Shown: one piece after another, positions 15,401-27,400 of the stretch
How positions within the stretch are numbered: position 1 is the stretch's first letter
How the letters are laid out: every line of letters starts with the position of its first letter
Assembly (NCBI RefSeq): GCF_004210375.1
Contig: NW_027467782.1
Location: 32,477,771-32,541,770, forward strand
Reading direction: 5' to 3'
DNA from: Tachypleus tridentatus
Lineage: Eukaryota; Arthropoda; Merostomata; Xiphosura; Limulidae
Length of the DNA: 64,000 nucleotides
The notes under the pieces: model-generated
The model's database searches: none
What the model was told of the DNA's origin: nothing
Seen by the model: only the letters and a program-made list of their open reading frames with translations
Made by a program: the position numbers and the translations under genes

Positions 15401-18400
15401 CTTTGTTTGGAAACTTTTTTTATACTTTAGTACCTCTCAGAAAAAGCTACCTACATGCATATTAATTATTATAAACTCATCACTAAGTGTTATCATTTTG
15501 AAATACAAGGTATAAGTATGATACATAAAAGAATTTCATATTTTATAAAAGTAATAGAAAAAAATCAGTTTTCTCTCCCAGATAATCTAATGACTCAGTT
15601 CATAATGAAGAAATATATTTTCAAAATGTATAAATTTAGCTTAAGAATTTTTTTCAGTAATTCTAATGCACAGTAAATTATACAGAAAAGAAACTAAATA
15701 CATATTATGTTAAAATATAGTGTGTTTTTTTTCACTTGCCAAATGCATAAGATTCGTTTGTGTTGTTACTGAATCTTTTCTCTTCAAAATGAAGTCCACA
15801 ATTTGAGCACGTTGGGCTGGATTGAAAAAATCTTCTTTTTTCTCTGGAACATCATATCTTTAACAAGACCAGTAAAATAACTTTTACACAAATGTGAACA
15901 CACATGAACAAAATATTTTAAAATTACAAACCTCTTTCATCTGTCAGAACAACAAGTCACATTTAAAAAGTAATTAACTATTAGAGTTCCTTAAGATGTA
16001 TAACACAATAAATAATAACACAGATGTAGTGACATGACAATACTCTTTTCTTACTGGAAACCTTTACTGGGCCAGTAAAGGATGCTATGATTTATGTTAT
16101 TTATCTTATTCTGATGTGACATTACATGCACTAAATATAGATCTTACTTGCCAATCTAAAATGTTTAATATAGAAGCTGATGAACCATACAGGCTTAATA
16201 ATAAAGACAAATCTTTTGTTAAATCTAAAATACTTTCTAACCAACTTTACAAATAAAAAAAGGATAATTTTGATTTATTTTAATGGTTACAAGATTGGTC
16301 ATACTGACAAACCTCATACAGAGTTTGGGTAGAATAATACAAAATACAGTCTAGTTTCACTGACTAAAATGTTTTAAGTTTATTTACGATGTTTAAATTT
16401 AAATTTCAGATGATTTACGTTTTTAATCTACATGATAATCACTTTACACCCACAGTAGTCAATTTTCTGATTCCACATATTCACAGACTCTTGCAGTGAA
16501 AGAGACTTCATTATAAATTATGTTTTTCTCAACAAATGATTTAATGATCATTCACAGTTGATGAAATTTTTATGAAGATACACAAAACGTATTAGAAATT
16601 ATTGTGGTGAAACTATAAAGATAAATTTGGAGTCACAAACTTGGCAGATTCAACCAAGCCCACAGTGAAAAGAAATGATGGTAATGATTTGACTCACTAT
16701 CTGTTGTTTATGGGTTCAAATCCCTGTTATCCCAAAACATGTTCATACTTTTACCTATTGGGATGTTGTAACATTAAAATCCATTTCACTCTTTGTTAAT
16801 AAAAAAAGTAGTTCAAGAGTGGGTAGTAGGTGGTTCTAAGTAGCTGTCTTCTCTTTGGTATGTCACTGCTAAATTAGGGATGACTAACACAGTTAGCCCT
16901 TAAGTTGCTTTGGCCAAAATACAAAACTAACCAAACATTAAAAAATATTAAAACACTCAATGTACAGGATATCACCTGACTAAAATTAACAAAGATTTGT
17001 AGCAAATAAAATCCAGAAAGCCCAAACATGTGTACTTACAAGTATTCCCTAGCTCTTCTATATTCAGTTGTAAACTGTTGCCTCTTTGATGTTTTGGAGG
17101 CAAAGAGGTGTGAAATTGAATGACAAACACCACTTATACCTCCTTTTAATTTTTTTTCATTACCCCTTGAAAGCTGAAACTCTGGTACCTAAAAGAAATA
17201 CAAAAATAACATTTTTAAACTGGTGTATGATTTTAAAAATGCTGAACTCCTCAAAATACATGTGAAATGTATAACAAATTTATCACAACATAATTTATAA
17301 CCAGTAGAAAATCTGTTAAAAAAACTGATACTATTCTTCAAAAGAGAGAGAGAGAAAGGAAGGAAAATATAATATCACAATAATTTATGTTTGAAGCAGG
17401 ATATACTCAGTGTGTCATTGAGAAAATATCTCACTGTCTCTGGCTCTCTAATTAGCTAAATTTATCAATTATCTGTAAGATCATATGGGATGAATCATAC
17501 TTTAATCAATTATTTGTATTCTAGACTTTCTATTGGTTATAAATTTAATAGGACTTAGAAAAATGTATCAGCAATTTGTAAATTTGAGCAAGTTGAAGGG
17601 CACGTGTGGCAAGAAGTTCTTCCATCTTCATTGGTTGCTCTGTAGTTCCATATGATTGAAGGATATAAGATAAAGATTTAGAAGATCAATGACATTTTAC
17701 ATAACATTTCATAGTTTAAGGGGGAAGTTCAAAAGAGGTCATAACTAAAGAACAAATATTCAAATTCTCACACTAGGGTAATTTAAAATTGTTTTAAATA
17801 TTTTCTTATATTATTAAGAACTAAAAATATTTATATCTTAAAAGCTGCATTATCATCTATGGTTTGTTGTCAAGTTTGTTCGTACATCATGGTAGTTAAG
17901 TGGTTTAATTATATTTTGAATCTAAATTAAAAAAAGTCATGACACGTTAGTTTAACCAGTCTGTGTGCTAAAAGTTCATACATCCCAAGTGTCTTGTCTG
18001 GATCATGAAAGGCATCAACCAATGTACTTATAGTTTTATTTGGACTATACTCTGTCCTTAAATACAAAATGATTAGCAAGTGTACTGCAAGTGATTCCAG
18101 TGCCAGCGGTAAGCCAAAAAAACTGCGAGAAAAGCCTTCTCAGTTACAACAAAACTGGAAACCATCAAGAAGTTTGATGAAAGCCAAAGACTTACTAAAA
18201 ACTCCAAAGCATTTAAGTTCTCACCATCAACTACAGCAACTATCAAGAAAGAGAAAATTATTCAAAATGCTGAGTCTTCCATACGTGCATCTGTTAAGTT
18301 ACTAAATCAGTATTGCCTGAAGATAATGGATAGCAAATGCTGACTTGACAGATTAAAAAAAAAGAGCATAATTTACACAGCCTACAGGTGGTAAGTGCTG

Positions 18401-21400
18401 ACAAGGAAGCAACATCAATATGCCAACCAGTTTTAAAAGATATTATTGAACAAAGAGGACATATGACCCATCAGGTTTTCAACATTTGAAAGACTGATCT
18501 ATATTGGAAGAAGATGCCAGACAGAACAAGTTTAAACAACAAAAACAAATTTTGAGGATTTGTTTACAACTTTTCTGCCCTGCAGTAGAGAGATGTTTCT
18601 CTATGGAAAATGCTGCCCATAAATCACTAGTGGTTGATGACAAATCACAAAATCACCCTAACAACCTAATTTACATATCAACAAACATTTCTGTGGAGTT
18701 TCTTCCTCCAAACACCACTTCATTGATCCAACCTATAAATCAATACATCATAGCTTCTTTTAAAACATATAACTTGTGACAAATCTTCAGATAAATGATC
18801 AGGGGCAGTAGATAGCAACAGAAACACCTAAATCAGAAGTTTCTGGAAACCATTGAACATCAAGAACGTGAAGAGGTTACAACCTCCAATATGAATGCAG
18901 TTTGGAAAAAAAAAAAAAAAAAAACTGGCTAAAACGTGTGCACAATTTTCAACCTCTTGTTAAACAAAAATCACATCAGTTTGGATTTTAGTGGAATTGA
19001 AGAGCAACTCATCAATGACTTACTGATATCATACAATAAACAAATTTCCAATGAAGAACTGATAAAACACTGACCAAAATTAGCTGCTTATGAATAGAAA
19101 GATGACTAAGAACCAGAATAACAATTGTTTTTAAAACAGAAAAAGCTGCCAAATTGATTTTTACTATTTTATCAAACTGTCAAAATCCAGACCAAAATTG
19201 TGATTGAACCCTCAATAATTGAACACAATGTTTAAAATGCCCTAATCTTGTATAAAGAACTTTACAGAGATAAAAGGTGAGCATGCTAGACAAACAGCAT
19301 TGGCAGCATTCTTCAATCAGTCTACACCACTGCTTCCTAGCCACGATGATGTTGACACTCCCACTAGGTCCAGCATGGCCAGGTTGTTAAGGCACTCCAC
19401 TCGTAATCGTAATCCGATGGTCGCGAGTTCAAATCCCCATTATACCAAACATGCTCACTACTTCAGTGGTGGGGCATTATAATGTGACAGCCAATCCCAT
19501 TATCTGTTCATAAAAGAGTAGCCCAAGAGTTGGCAGTGGGTGATGATAACTAGCTGCCTTTCCTCTTGTCTTACACTACTAAACTTGGGACAGCTAGCAC
19601 AGATAGCCCTCATGCAGCTTTGTTTAAAATAAAAAAAAAAATAAATAAAAACATTTGATTATAGTAATAATTACACCATTTTCTTTTAATTAAAATTTTA
19701 AAAATATCATTCATAAATAATTTCAATATATTTTGCAAACTACAGGAATTAATACTCAATGTTAGATGTTTCTATGATAATATTTTCCATCAAAGTTATC
19801 ACGGTTTTTAAACACGCAAATTCTTACAAGCTATGTATTTTTACTCAACAAATACAGGAAATAACTAAAGGAATTAATTTCACAAGTTTCAGATTTATAT
19901 TTCTTCCAACTTCAATATTTTACACAATAAATCTTTGCATATTAGTTGTGTTTGTGAAAGTCATGATCAGAGTTCTAAACACTATAAAACATATCTGCCA
20001 GAATTTACTTTGGGGAAAAAAAAAAAAATCAAAGCATATTATTCTATATTGACAAATAACAGTTTGGTTAAACAACATTACAAGATTTCACAGACAGAGC
20101 TCATATGCTCACTCTAATGTTTCACAAATGATGTTTCCCCTATCACAAAGCAAACACCATATTTTTTCAACATTGTTAGAAATCCAATAACCTTTTTTGC
20201 CACCAATAACACGAGTAACAGTTTTACAAAATAATAAAACTTTTTTCAAATCTTTCACACATCATGCAACAGATTCACTGTTATGCATTTGTTCTGATGC
20301 CTACATTTCTTTCAATTTGATGGTTGTAGTGTATATTGTTGGACGTGTATTATGCAAGCCCCAGCTGTTTTCTAACTTTGTAGAAGATTCTTGAGAGTAA
20401 GAATCAACAATATTTATTTTACAAAAATGCTTACACATATTTAAAAATGGTTTAACATTCAAGAATATCTCCTTAAACCATATAAATCGATGCACCAAAA
20501 GGCAGAACAATTTTTTTTATCACTACAATCAGTGCACTGCAAGCCACAGAAGCTATAATTGTGATTAATACTTATTAATCAGAAAACTATAGAATTTGAT
20601 CAGGAATGTTTATAGATACTGAACATCACAACCTGTTTAACTTCAGTGAATTGAGTTATGGCATTAGTATATTTACAAGGACATTAAATATCTTTTGTGT
20701 GTATCAATCTTGTTGACAAATGACAAATTTAATACATATCAACACTTAATTAACATTTAAATTAAAATTTCCAGCTGTTTGAAATTGTAATACATTATGT
20801 ACGTAACATGATAAATTGGAGACTGATCTGAGATAAATTACAATACATAACAATCAACAATATAATTTCTCTAAAATTAATTTTAAGGTAATAATGAATC
20901 ACTGTTATATTGCAGCCACGATTAGCTTTACTTCTCTTTAATATCTTACTATATATAATTAAAGCATGTTCTTTACATGGTGTATTATTACAGTACTAAC
21001 AGTAATTTTGTTGTAGTAAATGTATTTACCATTTGTACTACATCTTGTCCTTAGTCATAATAATAATAATGATGTTAGCTTTCCAGCTACTTCTTATAGT
21101 TTCACTTTATTCATTACTTCCTGTACTTACACATTACATCAGTAAAGATATAATGAAACACACATGTGCAGCCACAGTGAAGTAATGTTCTTGTTATCAG
21201 AGTATTTTTATTTGAAACTATGTTCTGCAATAAAGAAATAGCTCTTGCATAAACTTTTTTTCTAATTTATTGAATCTTGAATGCAGCACAAAGTGGAGAA
21301 TTGTTTTATGGATTTTTGTGGTACCAATACAAGTTAGTTTGTTTTATAAATCTATTTTTATTAGCACTACTTTTGTCATGACATTTTAATCATAAAAATT

Positions 21401-24400
21401 AATTTATATTGCTAGCTTATTATACGGAATTAAGCCTATCCTAAATCACCTAAGCTAATTATTATCATGAGTTATAACTGGAATTACAGCCAAGAATATC
21501 ACTAACAAACAACAATACTCAACTGACAACAACAAAGAGATTACAAGCAAAAATGTAAAACCGTATATTTAATTAGTAATATCTATTACTGAGTTGATTT
21601 TCATCGGTTTTATGTGGACAGCTGTCCTGTATCAGATATTCAAATTAATTACATAATGGTCTTGACTTTGTTGTAGCCTTCTGTTAAAATATTGTATCAC
21701 AACAATAGTTTTTTATCACACCAACTCCACATTATACTGTTGACATCCTCCTATCATCCCTTCCTTGTAAACAGTGATGATGTAACACTGAATAAGTTCC
21801 CACCAGTTGAATGTATTATGCTACATAGCAATTAGGGATGGTACAAGGAGTGACAGTGGTCTTTAGAATAATGTTGACTCTTTTTCTCATTATCATATAT
21901 ATATACCATATGTTTCAGCAAGAAAAAAACATGAAGTCAAGCTTATCATTTGAAACATTACTTTTCACCAAATTAGAGCAGTTTATTCGAAATCAGCTCC
22001 CCTCATCAGTAACCCCAGAAAAGTAAACTCCTTGCAGTAGGGGACTGTAATTTATATGACTGAATTTTCCTTTATTCACCACAATACACCTACATTTGTA
22101 AACATATTTAAAGAATATAAGTGGTATTTAGCACTAGTTGCTTCAGAATGAATGAAAGTCATTACAGTAAAAAAAAAAAAAATGCTTAAGTGCAAATATA
22201 ACGAGTTATCTCCTTAATCACACTTTAAGAGAAAGATCTGCATGTTAACGCTCTAGTATGATGAGACAGATTTGAATTACAGCACTGTACCTAAAATGAT
22301 TAACTTTTACACATTTGGTTTATGGCAAATCAATGGTCCTTTGACAATATTAAATGTCATGAGTATACTTACAGAAGAGACTCAAGAATGTTTGTCAAAG
22401 CCCTTTATGAAGAAGAATATTGATACGGAATGCTTTTAACGAAACACAGTTCAAATAATTTGACAGTGCAACACAGCCATGAAAGGATTTACTAAATACA
22501 CTCGAGAAATACATCACAGTCCTCTGTGAGGAAAGATGTTTATACAGAATATTTAGAGAAGCAAAACAATTTAAAACCTTTTAAAATCCATGAAAGAATT
22601 TGCAACAATACATTCAAAAACAGTAACAAGCTTCAAAACCACATCCCAAACAAGTACAGAGCAAACTTAAAAATTTGGCTTAGGAAAATATACCCTTCTA
22701 CTCTAAAGATAATAAACAATTATTCCAAAATTTACATTAATCTCTAAAACGAAAGGACAGCAAGAAAGAACACTTTTTCTAACTTATGATTCATCAGAAT
22801 TCACGTATATCAGTATTTTATGCTCTATCTGACGTGTAATATTTCAGGATTGATGTATAGAAAATATCAAAGGAATAGTATAACAACACGATCATTTTTA
22901 AAATAATACAAGAATGTTATAATAATCATTTTAATCCAAACAAAAATGCACAAATTTTGCCAAACATTTTGAAAATTATTTCAAACTGTCACTGCTACAA
23001 TCAGTAGTTAAGTTTTATAGCTGACAACTGTGTGCAAAAAAATTGTGGAACAAATAAAACTCATTAATATTTCATAAAAGTAATTGATCCTGTAATGTTT
23101 CTGAAAAAAAAATTAGCCAACTATAAAAGCTGTGATATATCTTTTACAATTCATAAGTTAGTACTGTTCCATTGACCTCTTCATTGCACATACATTTAAC
23201 ATTAAGATATCTCAGAAGCAGCAAAGACTGGGAATATAACCACTATGTGGAATTTCATGAAGAAATTTTTCATGTCACAGTAAACTGTAAATTTTTCTTA
23301 ATTAGTTGATTATAGATTCCAAATTAAGAGTATGTAAAAACAGGATTTTAAATCCATCTTTTGTATGTAACGTTTCTGTGCCAACACAAACATTTTTTCA
23401 ACACAAGGATTTATCAACCAGGATGGATGTGATGGTAGACAAAAAAACCCTATCCAAATATGTAATATTTCTTTTCTACAAAATGCAACATTTAAGACAT
23501 AACTGGTTTCAACTCCCTTGATATGTTGCTTTAAAATTATCTCTTCACAAATGTCTGTAAATGCTAAGAATTTATTTGCATTTTACTTTACTTAATCCAA
23601 AAATGAGAAAATCAAAAGCTGTTCTCTTCTAAACACCATTTCAGTGTAATCACAAAATCAAATTAAAGAACTACTTCCAGTGGTGGATTAACAACATGCA
23701 GTGTCACACAGCTGTTGAACATCATTTAGGAAGGAACATCACACTGAGTTTTATGGTCATGCAAAGGAAACAAACTTACTTAACACATTCCACCAGACAA
23801 AAAGGGAAATCCATGAATTTACAAAGAAATAATTGTATAACAACTAAATACAGTAATAGTATAATAACTTCAGCTCTGATTAATATCAGTGATACAGTGT
23901 TTTGTTTGAAGATACTTTTATTCACATCATAAATATACTTGTGTAAATTAATTAATTTATTTAATATTTTTAGTTCAAACTTGCATATAGTTGAAGACAA
24001 TTTGAAGTAGAATATACAAAGTTGAAAAGAATAATTACATAAATATTTGGTTATAATTAATACAGTACAAGTTTTCAACATAATTCTAAACACTGGTAAA
24101 ACTTCCATCACATTTTCGTCAGTCTCATAAAAAGCTTGCATATCTTTACAAATCAATGAGCAAATACTCATTGTAAACTGTATAACAAGCTATCATTAAA
24201 TCATCTTACCTCCTTAATCGGCATTTTCATCTTTAATATTTCAGCATATCGAGTTAAAACTTCCCATGGGGCATGAATTTTGACAAAGTTTACACCAACA
24301 GAGCACTATTGAAAGATAAAAAATAAGATGTAACCTTACAGAGGTTTTCTTATTGTCTATTTTCAATTCAAATGGTATTGTGAGTAAAAATATAAATAAA

Positions 24401-27400
24401 TATATGATTTAAAACATATTTCACACAATTCAAAAAGTTTGAAAATTTTAAGATAATAGTCCAAAAATATGTTTTTCAGTAATATAAATAACTTTTTTCA
24501 TATTTTAACACTCTTACCACGAGCTCAGTACAATCAACTTGGTTTGTGGCCCCATAAACCTTTAGTTACATAAAATGTTTTATGTATTGAAATTTCACAA
24601 GCTTTCAGTGAACATTACCAGATTTTTGAATACAAACACCAGAAATAAATCAAATTATTGACTGCTCCAAGTGGTTATTACAAAAGATAAAAAATAATTT
24701 CCTTCATCTGAAAATTATCAAATTTCATTTGTGTAATCTCCAAAACTTCTTGAATAAATATCAAAAGTTTTTCTCAATAAAACTTCATATTCTATCTTCT
24801 ATTTTCTCTATCCTAATTCTCCATGCATTTTTTTCAGTTTGACACTCCTCATAAACACCATGATAAAAAAAAAGGAAACAAATCAAAATTATCATTATGT
24901 TCTTTCCATAATGACTGCAAATTGTAACAGGAAACTATGATTTTATCAAAAGTAGCTTAAATATTGTGATGATATAATTTCTACTGAAATATTTTTGTTT
25001 TATTGCTCTTTGAACTGTGTCTAACTAATAATTCCACCACAAAAGTTGAAAATCCCATGACAAAGTGTATCATATATTACATGATCAAATAATGTAACTC
25101 ATGAACTACTCACAAGCATACCTTGTGAAGCATTTGTAGTACCATTATTATTTTTCTCTACCTTACCAAATTAAACCTTCTTCAATTTAACAACTATCTA
25201 CTTTTTTTACATTTTATTTACCTTCATTATAATGAATAAAAAATAGATGTGAAAAACAAAAAATTACAGTACTTCACTGGATCTTCAAATTTTTTGTTTT
25301 TGACAAAATTTAAGCCTAGTGTTTTGTATTAGTAGTATAAACAGGCTAAAAATTTTTGATTTGTTTAATTAATGCACTTACATACACAAAATAATAAAAC
25401 ATGGAAAACAAACAATCTCCTACAACTATCACAATTTCTCTGGCTTTCCACCTATGAGATAAAATTTCAGGTAAGCTCATCAAAATGTTTCACATGGAAA
25501 TAACATTTGAACTGGAGGGAAAATAAACAATTCTCTGAAGAAAAAAAATGAAGTAATATAATATATAATTTGTTAGATTAAATCTTTGACTTTTTTATTG
25601 CATGTAAATAAATATAGTTTATGACATCAGAAAGAACTACTGGTAATTTGTGAAAGAAAGAATGTGAGAGGCAGGTGTGGTAAGTGGATCTGATTTTCTT
25701 ATTTATGGCTCTGTAAATTAATTATATTGAAGGCTTTAAAAATATGCTTTGCTTGAGCAATAACTATGTTACAACAAATAATTTCTACATCTACTTTTAG
25801 GAGAAGAAAATAAATAAGAGAGGAGACAAAAACTAGACGGTAAATTACACAATTTTCATACTATGGGAGTTTGAGGATTTTTTTAAAAGTATTTACTTAT
25901 AAAATTAAGAATTTAAAATTTATGTAATATTAATATTTTAATTATTAAACATCTTTTGATTTCATGTTTATTCATATACAATGATATTAAAGTGAGATAG
26001 TTACACTTTAAATATAACTGTGAAAATGTGACATAAGCCCTAAGACCTATCCTCAGGATGAGGAGTAACCAATTTACCACATGCTATATTTCATTTATTT
26101 TTAATTCTTTTATAACAGCCCATAAAAGGTCTCAAAAGGAGAAAACTTAAATGCACTAATCACATCATGTTATTACTTTATTATTTAAAGTCAGCTCTGG
26201 TTCTATATTTTAATACATTAAAGAATTGATTAAATAACATATGAATATCATGGTTCACACAGTAAAAGATGTTTCTAGTGTGGTTTCTACATCATATTTT
26301 TGTTATGAGTACAATGTTTGTTTGTTTTAGAGCAAAGCCACATTGAGCTATCTGCTGTGTCCACCATAGGGAATACAACCCTGGATTTTAGTGTTATCAC
26401 TAAACTTATCACTATCCCACCAGGGGAACAAAAGCAAGAATGAGCAATATGTGATTTCTTTAACGTACTTTTGTCAAATATTATTAAGTTAAAAACCGTT
26501 TTTGGGTAAAAATTCATTTCCACAGCAAACAGAGTATATACAACTTAATATATTAATTTAAGCTTAACCTAAATCTCCTTAGCCTAATAAACCTTATAAA
26601 ATATTACTAGGATTATAAGTAAAATTATTAATAAAAACAGGTTACCCAACTCTTCACGTAACCATTGTAAATATTTTTGTGATACAGTATACCATTAGAC
26701 AGACCAGTGTATCAAGCTTGTTACATAATTTGTTGATCTATGCACAAAGCTATCTTTTATCTTAAGAAATTACTAAAAACAAATGTTACACTAATAATTA
26801 TAGCACTAGCTTTAAATATTTCATATGAATAAACTCTTGAAATGAATATTTTTTTTTCTAAGTACTGGTAGTTTGTTAAATATATGATGAACTATTTAAA
26901 GTTAACAACTAAAGAAAAGGAATATTTTTGTAATATAAATATAAAACAAGTCTGAAAAAAGACACATTAAAAACACAACAATGAAAGATACAGCAAAATA
27001 ATAGCTTTGCAAATAAGCAAAAATCTGAAGACTTGCATTTATTACTTTAACTACATGATATGAAAATAAATCTTGTACCCAAACACACAATGTTACTTTA
27101 ATTACATTTTATATTATCATAAATATTATGTTTCGTACTTTATTTTCTTATGTAAAACAAACACCTGAACCATCTGTTAACAATTCATCATGAAATAACA
27201 AATATGTAATGAAAAAACAACATTTACTTGATGAACATGTTCCAGTTCAAGCCCTTCGTCCTCCAAATTGGCTTCAAAAATTTGTCTAATATTTCTGTGA
27301 GGACCACTGTCCTTCTCTGAAGATGGCTTATAAACCAACACAAAGTCAGTTTGATGGTGTTCATCATCAAACAGAGAAGGTTCCTAGTTAATACAATTCC

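Larger units (their letters stand above)
8367..17039. other. Introns between anoctamin exons 5 and 11
   Basis: The spaces between these exons (8367-9569, 9734-10190, 10326-11970, 12075-12356, 12413-15735, 15858-17039) are AT-rich intron sequence. The only repeats recognised are SINE copies at 14745-14990 and 16672-16937. ORFs of 60-90 codons here lack homology and cross no splice-consistent pattern. Confidence 0.7.
17189..24209. other. Large intron between anoctamin exons 4 and 5
   Basis: 7 kb, the largest intron seen. Holds a possible dispersed-repeat copy near 17520-17840, the Tigger/pogo relic with a SINE at its end (18066-19651) and a possible zinc-finger relic (22430-22746). The rest (19652-22429, 22747-24209) shows nothing recognisable. 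Confidence 0.75.

Noticed and set aside
15732-15740. GC splice donor for anoctamin exon 6
   Set aside because: It breaks the frame with exon 7; the GT donor four bases further on joins in frame.
21838-22026. 62-codon ORF with a hydrophobic N-terminal segment
   Set aside because: Lies in an anoctamin intron, hydrophobicity is expected from T-rich DNA, no homology recognised.
23776-24171. 131-codon minus-strand ORF next to anoctamin exon 4
   Set aside because: Separated from exon 4 by a stop and a good donor site, low-complexity Ile/Leu/Phe-rich product, no homology; read-through of AT-rich intron.
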